This document shows positions 1 to 8,401 of a stretch of 64,000 nt of DNA, in pieces. The translations under genes and the position numbers were made by a program. The stretch lies in contig CAMVLO010000001.1 of the NCBI GenBank assembly GCA_947168365.1, forward strand, positions 1 through 64,000, written 5' to 3'. The notes beneath the pieces are model-generated. The model had not been told where the DNA came from, did no database searches, and saw only the letters and a program-made list of their open reading frames with translations. Every line of letters begins with the position of its first letter. Positions within the stretch are counted from its first letter, which is position 1. Source of the DNA: UBA3824 sp017541145 (GTDB lineage Bacteria > Bacteroidota > Bacteroidia > Bacteroidales > UBA3824).

Positions 1-56
1 CTTTATACATATTGAACTCAATGTTGTGAGTCAACGTTTTTTAGGGAAAGACAAAT

Positions 57-103
57 CCCACCGTGCCCCTGACTTCGGTCAAGCCGGTGGGTTTAGTTTT
101 TTT
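57..103 (+). terminator. Intrinsic terminator at left edge
   Basis: The arms CCCACCG (57-63) and CGGTGGG (85-91) pair, with an inner TGAC-TTCG-GTCA stem that has a UUCG tetraloop. A T-rich run follows on the plus strand (97-103). The T run suits a plus-strand gene arriving from the left. The hairpin may also block the minus-strand hsd operon that ends at 106. Confidence 0.6.
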
Positions 104-105
104 AT

Positions 106-1371
106 TCACACCTGTTTTTTCCCCGTTACATATTCGTAAATCAATGATTTTTTGTATGCCTCCAACGTGCTGATTTGCTTTCGCTTGTCGCTGATGATGC
201 TGTCAAATTCCGTACATTTCGTATCCAAATACGTCGCGATGTCGCGCTGTTCGGTGAGGGGGGGAAGTGCTATTACTAAATTTCCTATTTCCATACCTGA
301 AATATGGACAACTTTCAATTTTAGTTTTCCACTACCTTTTTGACTTTGAACATAATTAGAATTTAGAAGATAATTTAGAAAGCTTGGCTCTTGTTTGTGT
401 TTGATAATTATTATATCACCACCTGCCAAACTTTTATTTTCTCCTAAATAAACCACATTTTTCCCAATTTCTTCTATTAATTCTCCTGTTCCTGCACACA
501 AAATGTCTCCATAAGATATTGTTTTTGGACTAAGTATTTCGTTGCTTCGTGTTTTGGACAAACAAGTGGTTATTTTGTTATTATATTTAGAGTATATTTC
601 TCCATATCTAACACAGTCAATATCTCCATCTTCATAAACTTGTTCTTTTGTTATTCCATTACCTTTTGTAATAGAATCTACAAGATATTTTACTCTACTC
701 ACTCTCCACCCTTCCGGAATCATTCCAATCCACTGAATACCGCTGTCTTTGAGTTTTGCATTTTTGTTCAAACCTTTTGTAACAGCCTCAGTGATAGTAG
801 ATTTTTTCAACTCGTTGAGGGTTTCAATCTGTTTGTTAATATCCGCAATCAAACCGTCTATCTCCGAACATTTCGCGTCGAGATAGGTGGCGATAGAGGT
901 TTGGGTGGCGAGGGGAGGAACACAAACGGGAATTACTCCCAATTGTTCTTCGGTAAATGAATGTCTTAGATTTTTTGCTAAATGCAATAATTCTTTTGTG
1001 TTATCCAACATTAAATAGTAATAGTAATAATATGATGGATTATTACCATTTTTCAAAACAAATTGACTATATGCTGGACTTGTAACTCCTTCATTTTTAA
1101 TTAATCCAATACAACGCGGAGTAACATCATAATCAAAAAGGCACATCAAAAGATTATTTGGATGTATATATTGATACCCATTGAATGTCGCAGGAATTTT
1201 ACCTCCGGCATCCAAATCTCTAACAATTACTCCATTCATTGTAAGAGATAATATGTTTTCGCCGTTATAATGACTGCAAATATCCTTTTTTTTGCACATT
1301 ACATATTTATTGGGCATCACCTCCCAATCATCAGGAATATCGCCAATCCATTGTATGTTAGAGTTTTTCAT
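106..1371 (-). CDS. hsdS: Type I restriction-modification specificity subunit HsdS
   Basis: This 421-residue protein is the DNA-recognition subunit of a type I R-M complex; with HsdM it directs adenine methylation at a bipartite site. Two half-repeats are visible. Each starts with a QWIG-IP--W segment (about residues 7 and 212), continues with a variable target-recognition domain, and ends in a conserved helical repeat with LPPL-x2-Q-x2-IATYLD-KC (about 150-205 and 370-421). The two variable domains are AT-rich while the conserved repeats are GC-richer, as expected if recognition domains have been exchanged by recombination. The gene lies 4 bp downstream of the ATPase gene and is probably co-transcribed with it. 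The family assignment is firm; the recognition sequence cannot be read from the protein. Confidence 0.93.
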   Translation of the reverse strand: MKNSNIQWIGDIPDDWEVMPNKYVMCKKKDICSHYNGENILSLTMNGVIVRDLDAGGKIPATFNGYQYIHPNNLLMCLFDYDVTPRCIGLIKNEGVTSPAYSQFVLKNGNNPSYYYYYYLMLDNTKELLHLAKNLRHSFTEEQLGVIPVCVPPLATQTSIATYLDAKCSEIDGLIADINKQIETLNELKKSTITEAVTKGLNKNAKLKDSGIQWIGMIPEGWRVSRVKYLVDSITKGNGITKEQVYEDGDIDCVRYGEIYSKYNNKITTCLSKTRSNEILSPKTISYGDILCAGTGELIEEIGKNVVYLGENKSLAGGDIIIIKHKQEPSFLNYLLNSNYVQSQKGSGKLKLKVVHISGMEIGNLVIALPPLTEQRDIATYLDTKCTEFDSIISDKRKQISTLEAYKKSLIYEYVTGKKQV

Positions 1372-1375
1372 AGTG

Positions 1376-2500
1376 TTAGTCGGGTAATTTTTTTAGTTCG
1401 GTAATTATGTTAATCATTTGTTTTATTGATGTTTCCACTATATTCATTTTCCCAAAATCACTGTTGATTTCGTGAGGATGGTCGATATAGTTTCGCACAC
1501 AATATTGGAGAGAATAATCGTCATTGACATATCGTTTCAAAGGGTCGGTTTCGGCAGGCTTCCTTACGATTAGTTCCTCGTCTTTACCTGTTCTAAAATA
1601 TGTATGACACGAAGTCAACGATTTAAACGGTTCGTTTTTGAGGCATTTTGAATCAATATGCTCGATGTCGCAGAAACCGAATTTTGTGTTAATCAAATTG
1701 ATCATCAAACCAAATAGCGCGATATGGTAATCGTAAGACGCTACCTCGAAAGCCAAATAGTTGATTTCGCAAAGTAGCGGTTTTTTCAACAATCTATCGT
1801 TCAACGGATTTGGCTCTATTTCGTCAAGTTCGTTGCCTTGGCTGTCTGTTTTTCGTTTTAATACCGTGATGGATGAGATTTTCAATTCATTAACAATATA
1901 GGGCGAATGAGTTGAAATGATTACTTGTGTATTTGGCAGATTCAGAATATCCTGCAACCTATTTACAATATCCCTTTGTTGAGACGGATGCAAAGAGATT
2001 TCGGGTTCTTCAACGGCAAGGATGATTGGTCCATTGGAATATTCAGCCAAACTTCTCATAATGAAATAATATATTTCGCAAAGTCGTTTGAATCCTGAAC
2101 CTCTTTTGGCTAAATTGATGTCGATTGAGCCAAAACTATTCAGGTATTGTTCCCAAAGATATGCAATGTCTTTGTTTTTTTCCAAATTGGAATATTGGTC
2201 AAATCGCGCCAAAATTTCATTACATTTTGTTGAAATTTCAGCGAGAGACTTGTTGATAATTAATGATTCCAAATCCCTATTTTCTCTCTGTTCAAAAAAG
2301 TGAATGTTGTTGATGCGGTCTTCTCCTTTCAAATAAGCATTTTCAAAATTAATTTCGCTATTACATAGGATGTCCAAAGCCTCCAATACAGAAGACTTGC
2401 CAACATCATTTTTGCCCACTAATGCAACAAAGCGATTAGAAATATTGATATTGGTTGACTTGTGAATTCTGAAATTTGACAGTTTGATATTTGTTAGCAT
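1376..2500 (-). CDS. ABC-type ATPase with C-terminal HEPN-like RNase motif, embedded in the hsd locus
   Basis: This is a 374-residue protein. Residues 1-215 form a compact SMC/OLD-like ATPase: Walker A GKNDVGKSS, a signature-like RGSGFKRL, Walker B ILAVEEPEISLHP, and a switch histidine in STHSPYIV. The roughly 160-residue remainder looks helical and contains R336-N-Y-I-D-H341. That fits the R-(N/D/H)-x3-H signature of HEPN-fold ribonucleases and is followed by a PHE tail. From family knowledge, PrrC/RloC proteins pair a similar ATPase with a HEPN anticodon nuclease and sit within type I R-M operons. I infer a guard toxin that fires when the restriction system is inhibited. The start codon lies 65 nt inside the upstream gene, so translation is probably coupled. 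The ATPase is certain. The HEPN call rests on one motif plus the predicted helical context. Confidence 0.75.
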   Translation of the reverse strand: MLTNIKLSNFRIHKSTNINISNRFVALVGKNDVGKSSVLEALDILCNSEINFENAYLKGEDRINNIHFFEQRENRDLESLIINKSLAEISTKCNEILARFDQYSNLEKNKDIAYLWEQYLNSFGSIDINLAKRGSGFKRLCEIYYFIMRSLAEYSNGPIILAVEEPEISLHPSQQRDIVNRLQDILNLPNTQVIISTHSPYIVNELKISSITVLKRKTDSQGNELDEIEPNPLNDRLLKKPLLCEINYLAFEVASYDYHIALFGLMINLINTKFGFCDIEHIDSKCLKNEPFKSLTSCHTYFRTGKDEELIVRKPAETDPLKRYVNDDYSLQYCVRNYIDHPHEINSDFGKMNIVETSIKQMINIITELKKLPD

Positions 2501-3206
2501 TGGAGTTCTCTTTGATAAGGGTAGAGATTGTTTGGAACATAGTATTCAATTGACTTGAATAATTTGGCATTCTAACAATGAGTTTGTTGATTTCTTGGTT
2601 GGTTACCAAAAAAACTTGGTTGTTTCCCTTTATTGGAATAAACAAGGGATCAGTTCCCAAAACATATTTGATTAAGGTTAAATCATTGTTGTTGCTGGAT
2701 GCAGTGACAAATACTATTACATCGGGATTGGTAACTTCAATTTCGCGTGATAAAATGCTGATATTGACGTCTTCGCAATAATAGAGTTCTTTCCTTGTTG
2801 GAAACTTTTGCAAACTTCTTTTGATTTTCAACATAGATGTCCACAGGCAATCAAATTTTGAATTGACTTCCTTTGTGGTCTTTACCATTATTTTTTCAAA
2901 ATAATCGGTAGAACTTTCCTTGCGAGATAGATTTTCATTGAACAAATCATACCAATCCATCAATGTATTAATATTATACAAAGTTCTGGACTTCGGCGTT
3001 GATTTGTAGCCATCGTTGCCTGAGAACCAATCTTTTGTCTCTTTTTCGATGAACAATATCTTTGTCTTGCTATTGCAGTATTCTGAATTGCATTTCATCA
3101 AAACAGGATATGTGTATTCCTTGATGTCGTACTTGTTGGCTAAATCTTTGTTCAGCCATTGGTCGTACAAGTCCTTCAATTGTTTGTTGATTGTCTTTGC
3201 ATCCAT
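2436..3206 (-). CDS. Hypothetical protein of the hsd locus, possibly uracil-DNA-glycosylase-like fold
   Basis: The protein has 256 residues from the ATG at 3206. I prefer this start because GGAGG lies 6 nt before it; a longer reading (to 3278) would run through the hsdM end and a likely promoter. I do not recognise the family firmly. An early strand KILFIEKETKDWFSG, a mid-protein NPDVIVFVT strand and a late VRMPNYSS segment are spaced like the strand/loop elements of the uracil-DNA-glycosylase superfamily, but the usual catalytic residues are not obvious. The 3' end overlaps the ATPase gene by 65 nt, which ties the two together as a module. It is AT-rich compared with hsdM. A role as DNA-damage sensor or partner of the ATPase is only a guess. 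Confidence 0.45.
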   Translation of the reverse strand: MDAKTINKQLKDLYDQWLNKDLANKYDIKEYTYPVLMKCNSEYCNSKTKILFIEKETKDWFSGNDGYKSTPKSRTLYNINTLMDWYDLFNENLSRKESSTDYFEKIMVKTTKEVNSKFDCLWTSMLKIKRSLQKFPTRKELYYCEDVNISILSREIEVTNPDVIVFVTASSNNNDLTLIKYVLGTDPLFIPIKGNNQVFLVTNQEINKLIVRMPNYSSQLNTMFQTISTLIKENSNANKYQTVKFQNSQVNQYQYF

Positions 3207-3230
3207 ATTCAGTCCTCCATTAGTTTGCTG

Positions 3231-3261
3231 CAAATATAACAACTTTTCCTTAGTTAAACAA
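3231..3261 (-). promoter_or_regulatory. Promoter between hsdM and the ATPase module
   Basis: On the minus strand TATATTTG (3238-3231) matches the Bacteroidota -7 element TAnnTTTG. A TTG (3261-3259) lies 20 nt upstream as a possible -33 element. It sits just after the hsdM stop and 25 nt before the start at 3206. The two accessory genes and hsdS could therefore be transcribed without hsdM. Confidence 0.55.
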
Positions 3262-5358
3262 TTTTTCAATCCTCTCATTTACCGATTTTTCCAAGTCCAA
3301 AAACTGTTTTTGGAGTTCGTCGGATGGGGTTGGCTCTTGGTATTTGTAGAAATAGCGGGTGAAGGGTATTTCTGCGCCGGTTTTGATGACGGGTTTCTTT
3401 TTGGAGAGGTCTTCCTCAAAGAAATATTTGGCGTCGGGCACGTGCGGCAATACTTCCGCCTTCATGTAGTCGTCGATGTTGGTTTTGTAAGGCACAATTT
3501 CAATATCCTTGCTGTCGGGGTCGTAGATGATGTTGCCGGCTTTGTCGCGCTGAATGTCGGCGTTTTTGTCCATCTTGGATAGCCCTTTGGCTACTTTTTC
3601 TACAAATTTTGCGAGGTCTTTGCCGTTGTATTTGTCGGTGATAAGGCGTGCCAATACCGGGATGAAAGTCTTGGGATTGTTATAAACCTTGTCGGAAACG
3701 GCGTTGTTGAGGGTTTCGATAATTGAATCATAGACCGGCTTGCTGGCTGCGTAACTATCGAGGCGGTCTTTTTCCTTGCCCGAAAGTTCTTCTTTGCCTT
3801 CGAGTTCAGCCACCTTTGCCTCGTCGTACAGAGCCGACAGCGCACCCGACGAAATCATGTTGCTGATGCGCTCCTCGGTGATGGCGTAACTGCGCTGCAA
3901 GGGCTGCATTACCGAATATTCGCGGTACATGAAGTCCTCGTTGTGGTGTATCTGGCAAAATTCGTTTTCCTCAAAGTTGGAGTACAACTGCGTAATAGCC
4001 TTGCGGTCGTCGGGCGAAATTTCGTTTCTCTTGTTGCCCAACGATTTGCGCAAAGCGTGTTTGAATCCCGAAGCGTCAATCAGTTGCACTTTGCCCTTGC
4101 GTTTTTCAGATTTGCATTTCGACAGAATCCAGATGTATGTGGCAATGCCGGTATTATAAAACATATCGGTAGAGAGCTGTATGATGGCTTCCAAATAGTC
4201 GTTTTGCAACAGCCAACGCCTTATCTGCGATTCGCCCGACGATGTGCCGCCGGTAAAGAGCGGCGAACCGTTTTCTATGATGGCGCACCGTCCGCAGGTG
4301 TCGTCGAGTTTGTCTAATGCCGACTGCACAAATAGCAACTGCATATCGCCCGTGCCCGGCGCACCGGCTGGGAAACGTCCCGATTCTTTTTTGTTGACTT
4401 CGGCATTAACCGCATCTTCGCAACCTTCTGCCGCGTCTTTGCCGCCCCACGCCGTGCCAAATGGCGGATTTTCTATCACAAAACGCATTTTGGTATCGGG
4501 GAAACAATCCATTTTCATTGAGTCTTGCAGACGGATATTGTCGGCGTTTTGACCGCGTATAAGCATCTCGGCAAAGCACATGGCGTAAGATTCGGGGTTG
4601 ATTTCCTGCGAAAACAGTCGGATGTCTGCCGATGGGTTCATGCGTTTGATGTAACTATTGGCAATCGACAACATACCGCCCGTACCCGATGCTTGGTCGA
4701 GAATGGTGATTACCTTGGCATTGTCGAAAATATCGCCGCAACCTTCGGCTGTTAGCACCGACACCATAAGTTTGATGATGTCGCGTCCGGTGTAATGGTC
4801 GCCCGCCTCGGCATTTTCTGAAAATTTTCGTATCAGTTCCTCAAAGATATATCCCATGGTCATGTTGTCTATCTTTGTGGGGTCGAGGTCTATTTCGCTA
4901 AACGCCTTCACCACCGCGTACAATCGGTCGTGCTTGTCCATCTTGTCGATTTCCTTTTCAAATTCAAGGTTTTTGATGATGTTTTGCACATTTTCGGAAA
5001 AATCGCCGATGTAACTCTTGAAATTAGAGGCGAGGTTGTCGGCATCATCTACAAGTCGCGCAAGGGTGTATTTGCTTTTGTTGTAAAAATGAAAGCCCGA
5101 CACCTTATATAATGATTTTGCGGGTTCGAGAGGATTGGCAGTTACCTTGTCTAACACAGCCTTTTTGGTAGGCTCCAAAGCGCACTCAAACCGCCTGATA
5201 ATTGTCATAGGGATAATGACATTCTTGTACTTGTCGCTCTGATAAGTACCTCTGAGTTTGTTGGCAATCGACCAAATGAAGTTTACTTCTTTGGTAACGT
5301 CCATCGGGGAATCGTCCCACGGGTCGGAAAAAGATATGTTGTTGCTTTTGTCGTTCAT
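3250..5358 (-). CDS. hsdM: Type I restriction-modification methyltransferase subunit HsdM
   Basis: This 702-residue N6-adenine methyltransferase is the modification subunit of the complex. The SAM-binding motif LDQASGTGGML is near residue 220 and the catalytic NPPFG near residue 294. An N-terminal helical HsdM_N-like region precedes them. At about 700 residues it is longer than classical HsdM (about 500); the extra C-terminal portion probably contacts HsdS. I chose the ATG at 5358. The longer reading begins at TTG (5376), within the region expected to hold the promoter; a possible -7 element TAATTTTG lies at 5388-5381 on the minus strand. Base composition is clearly richer in G+C than the next two genes, so the locus looks composite. 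No hsdR lies next to it in the window. Confidence 0.93.
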   Translation of the reverse strand: MNDKSNNISFSDPWDDSPMDVTKEVNFIWSIANKLRGTYQSDKYKNVIIPMTIIRRFECALEPTKKAVLDKVTANPLEPAKSLYKVSGFHFYNKSKYTLARLVDDADNLASNFKSYIGDFSENVQNIIKNLEFEKEIDKMDKHDRLYAVVKAFSEIDLDPTKIDNMTMGYIFEELIRKFSENAEAGDHYTGRDIIKLMVSVLTAEGCGDIFDNAKVITILDQASGTGGMLSIANSYIKRMNPSADIRLFSQEINPESYAMCFAEMLIRGQNADNIRLQDSMKMDCFPDTKMRFVIENPPFGTAWGGKDAAEGCEDAVNAEVNKKESGRFPAGAPGTGDMQLLFVQSALDKLDDTCGRCAIIENGSPLFTGGTSSGESQIRRWLLQNDYLEAIIQLSTDMFYNTGIATYIWILSKCKSEKRKGKVQLIDASGFKHALRKSLGNKRNEISPDDRKAITQLYSNFEENEFCQIHHNEDFMYREYSVMQPLQRSYAITEERISNMISSGALSALYDEAKVAELEGKEELSGKEKDRLDSYAASKPVYDSIIETLNNAVSDKVYNNPKTFIPVLARLITDKYNGKDLAKFVEKVAKGLSKMDKNADIQRDKAGNIIYDPDSKDIEIVPYKTNIDDYMKAEVLPHVPDAKYFFEEDLSKKKPVIKTGAEIPFTRYFYKYQEPTPSDELQKQFLDLEKSVNERIEKLFN

Positions 5359-5605
5359 TGTAATTGATATTTTCAAATTACAAAATTAAACATAAATTCT
5401 CGTATTTTTGTTTTTGAATACATGTTTTACAAATTTTTTTTTGTTGTCGGTTGATGAAAAATCGAGGTGCAAAAAAAACAAAACGGGATGTGACATTAAT
5501 TTTTTTTCCATTCCCTAAAAAATATAAAAAAAGCGTAATAAAATTATGAAATTTGAGATTATTTTATATCCTTTAAATGTAAATCTCAATTAATAGAAAA
5601 AAATT

Positions 5606-7468
5606 ATGAAACGGATTTTTATAGCATTTCTGGGTGTGATTACGGTTTTGCCGTTGTCTTATGTAGCCGGTTATAGTATCGGTGAATCGTCAGCAGTGTG
5701 CGATAATATAAAAAAAGAAATTAATGTATCCGGAGTTGTAAAGAATTCCGAGGGGAATAATTTGTCGGGTGTTACCGTTAAAATAAAAGGTACAAACCGC
5801 TCAGTTAGAACCAAAAACGATGGTAAATTTACGATTTTGGCTGCAACTAATGCTACGTTAGAATTTTCGATTTCGGGGTTCATCTCCAAAGAGATTGCCG
5901 TAAAAGGCAGAACAAATATCGGAGTTGTTACTCTTATGCCTGATCAACAAGTAATAGCTGACGTACTTGAAGTTTTGGAGGATCGTGTTGAAGTTTTGGA
6001 TATGCCCGGTTTCGCAAATGTTCGCGGATTGAGTAACGATGTTCAAATCCCGCGATTGAACAACGAACGTTATGATTCTCAGGAAGAAAACAATTTCAAA
6101 AATTCAGAAACAGATCCGATTTCCGTTTTTAGTGTGGATGTTGACAACGCCGGATATTCCAATGTAAGGCGTTTCTTAAACTATGGAACTATGCCTCCGA
6201 GCGGTAGTGTAAGAATCGAGGAAATGATTAATTATTTCAAATACGATTATCCTTTTCCTACCGACAATTCTCCGGTGAAACTCAATGCCGAAATTTCCGG
6301 ATGTCCTTGGAACTCAGAACATCAACTCTTACGTTTGGGACTTCAAGCCAAAAATTTGAATCCGAAAACAGTTCCGCCTTCCAATCTTGTTTTCCTGATT
6401 GATTGCAGCGGAAGTATGGACGAGTACAACAAAATGCCGTTGTTGATTCGCAGTTTCAAAGTTTTGGTTGAAAATATGACAGAAAACGACCGTGTTGCTA
6501 TCGTTACATACGCATCGGGTTCGGGCGTAAAACTTCAGTCAACACGTTGTAATACAGAAGGTAAAAAACTTATAGTCAATACATTGGAAGGCTTGATGGC
6601 GAGCGGTTATACCGCAGGTCAAGCCGGAATAGACAGTGCGTATGCCATTGCTCAGAAAAATTTTATCAAAGGTGGCAACAATCGTATATTTTTAGCTACT
6701 GACGGTGATTTCAATATTGGTCAGTCGAGCGATGCCGAACTCAAAACTTTGATTGAAACAAAACGTGAGTCAGGTATTTACATCACAGTTCTTGGTTTCG
6801 GAATGGGAAATTACAACGACAGTATGATGGAAAAAATAGCTGATTACGGCAACGGAAATTATTATTATATCGACACTTACGCTGAAGCCAAAAAAGCTCT
6901 CGGCGACGGACTTTGGGGAACGCTTTACACTGTAGCAAAAGACGTGAAACTGCTTGTGGATTTCAATCCGAACAAAGTAAAAAGTTATCGTTTGATTGGT
7001 TACGAAAACCGTGTTCTCAACAACGAAGATTTCGACAACGATAAAAAAGATGCGGGCGATATGGGCGCAGGACATTCTGTAACAGCTCTTTACGAACTTG
7101 TTCCTACTACCAGCAAAGAGAAAATTCCGTCTACTGTAAAATCTGAATATCAGAAACTTACATCGGTAAATAGTGCTGATTGGCTTACAATAAAATTTCG
7201 TTACAAAGAGCCGTCTGATACAACAAGCAAACTTGTAAGTTTAAAAGTTACCGACAAAGATTTTACAAAACTTCCGAGCAACAATATGAAACTTTCAAGT
7301 TCTGTAGCAGAATTTGGGATGTTGCTGAACAATAGTAAATTCAAAGCCGGGATGTCGTACAATTCGGTTTTAGACCGACTTTCAACATTGAAATCCGACG
7401 ACCAAGGCTACATCGATGAATTGAAAGTTTTGGTAAGAAAAGCAAATACATTATCAGGAACAAATTGA
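5606..7468 (+). CDS. VWA-domain (YfbK-like) secreted protein with carboxypeptidase-regulatory-like domain
   Basis: The protein has 620 residues. A signal peptide is followed by a carboxypeptidase-D-regulatory-like beta domain (about 36-110, INVSGVVKNSEGNNLSG). Next come the VWA-associated N-terminal region (SVFSVDVDNAGYSNVRRFL), a von Willebrand A domain with the MIDAS motif DCSGS at residue 266 and a TDGDFNIG strand, and a C-terminal DUF3520-like region. Family members are cell-envelope proteins that probably bind metal and protein partners; the precise role is unknown. Mature residues carry no transmembrane segment, so periplasmic or outer-surface placement is likely. It stands alone between the divergent hsd locus and a strong terminator at 7495. 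Upstream (5377-5605) is a 229-bp AT-rich divergent spacer with a TATTTTTG element at 5403. Confidence 0.85.
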   Translation: MKRIFIAFLGVITVLPLSYVAGYSIGESSAVCDNIKKEINVSGVVKNSEGNNLSGVTVKIKGTNRSVRTKNDGKFTILAATNATLEFSISGFISKEIAVKGRTNIGVVTLMPDQQVIADVLEVLEDRVEVLDMPGFANVRGLSNDVQIPRLNNERYDSQEENNFKNSETDPISVFSVDVDNAGYSNVRRFLNYGTMPPSGSVRIEEMINYFKYDYPFPTDNSPVKLNAEISGCPWNSEHQLLRLGLQAKNLNPKTVPPSNLVFLIDCSGSMDEYNKMPLLIRSFKVLVENMTENDRVAIVTYASGSGVKLQSTRCNTEGKKLIVNTLEGLMASGYTAGQAGIDSAYAIAQKNFIKGGNNRIFLATDGDFNIGQSSDAELKTLIETKRESGIYITVLGFGMGNYNDSMMEKIADYGNGNYYYIDTYAEAKKALGDGLWGTLYTVAKDVKLLVDFNPNKVKSYRLIGYENRVLNNEDFDNDKKDAGDMGAGHSVTALYELVPTTSKEKIPSTVKSEYQKLTSVNSADWLTIKFRYKEPSDTTSKLVSLKVTDKDFTKLPSNNMKLSSSVAEFGMLLNNSKFKAGMSYNSVLDRLSTLKSDDQGYIDELKVLVRKANTLSGTN

Positions 7469-7494
7469 TTTCTTTTTCCTTATTATTTTTTCCC

Positions 7495-7568
7495 TTCGCG
7501 ATGTTTGTCTTGTACAACAGGTTATATTATAACATTTTGCTGATGAAAACATCGCGAACTTTTTTTTA
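7495..7568 (+). terminator. Terminator after the VWA gene
   Basis: The arms TTCGCGATGTTT (7495-7506) and AAACATCGCGAA (7547-7558) are perfectly complementary over 12 bp and are followed by C and a run of T. The 40-nt loop is unusually long. Confidence 0.75.
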
Positions 7569-7666
7569 TATTTTGTTTGTTTTAAAATTTTTATTACTTT
7601 AGTGCAAAAATTTTTCCTGATTATTTTTATCTAAACTTACTAAGTTTAAAATTAAATCCTAATTTT

Positions 7667-8335
7667 ATGAAAACCAATTATTTAGTAGCTTTTACTTGCG
7701 GATTGTTTCTTGTAAGTTGCGGCTCAGGAACAGTCAATCAGCCTGTTAAAACCGAAACTTCGGGCGTAACAAAAGTACAATGCCAGTCAGCAAGTGTTGA
7801 GCACAAAAAAACTTGTCACGGAGGTGATTGGGCGCAACATCATCTTTTTGGTAAAGTAAAAACTGTAAAAGGAGCAGATTTCAAAATTAACTTTAGCGAA
7901 CGAGGTATCGAGTTGGACAGCAATGGAAAAGAGCTTGGTGAAACCGGTCGTGAAGAGGAGGGAAGTCCGTTTGTTTACAGCATCACGCGCGATCCTCAAA
8001 ACGGGAACCGACGTATTAACGAAATTCAAGAAAATACGGACGAATGTATGAGTTGGAAATTTAGTTATGTTTACGATGAAAACGGTCGTTTGATTTCGGA
8101 TACTGTTTATTCTGAGGGACTTATAGAAATTGTTACCTATACTTTTGATGACAACGGACATGTAAAAAAAGTTGTAACAATGGATAGCGATGGCGACATC
8201 TCCGAAGCGGAGGTTGTACGAACCGTTACGTACCAGATTCAGAAAATTGATGACCACGGCAATTGGACAGAACGCGATGGGCATATCAGCGGTGGCAACA
8301 AGTTTACTGAAATTCGTAGTATCGAATATTACTAA
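7667..8335 (+). CDS. Lipoprotein with YD/RHS-like repeats
   Basis: This 222-residue protein has a type II signal peptide with lipobox LVSC at residues 15-18. The C-terminal half contains short beta repeats of the form YDENGRLISDTVY and FDDNGHVKKVV, reminiscent of YD/RHS-type repeats found in many Bacteroidota lipoproteins of unknown function. It sits alone between two strong hairpins (7495 and 8344), so it is a single-gene transcript. No catalytic motif is visible. The function is unknown. Confidence 0.7.
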   Translation: MKTNYLVAFTCGLFLVSCGSGTVNQPVKTETSGVTKVQCQSASVEHKKTCHGGDWAQHHLFGKVKTVKGADFKINFSERGIELDSNGKELGETGREEEGSPFVYSITRDPQNGNRRINEIQENTDECMSWKFSYVYDENGRLISDTVYSEGLIEIVTYTFDDNGHVKKVVTMDSDGDISEAEVVRTVTYQIQKIDDHGNWTERDGHISGGNKFTEIRSIEYY

Positions 8336-8343
8336 ACTTTACA

Positions 8344-8391
8344 AAAAATGCGATGTCAACACCATATTTTTGGTATCAACATCGCATTTTT
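8344..8391. terminator. Bidirectional terminator between convergent genes
   Basis: A 13-bp stem AAAAATGCGATGT (8344-8356) pairs with ACATCGCATTTTT (8379-8391). A-runs on one side and T-runs on the other make it work in both directions, for the lipoprotein gene (plus) and the nitroreductase gene (minus). Confidence 0.85.
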
Positions 8392-8401
8392 CGTTGTATT
8401 T

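Noticed and set aside
2831..2845. TGTCCAC inside the 2436-3206 gene
   Set aside because: Single copy inside coding sequence with no promoter element nearby.
3016..3582. 188-codon plus-strand frame across the hsdM end
   Set aside because: Antisense to two supported genes, spanning their boundary and a promoter; low-complexity phenylalanine/valine content.
7787..8284. 165-codon minus-strand frame inside the lipoprotein gene
   Set aside because: Shadow of the plus-strand gene, which has a lipobox, a proper start and flanking terminators.
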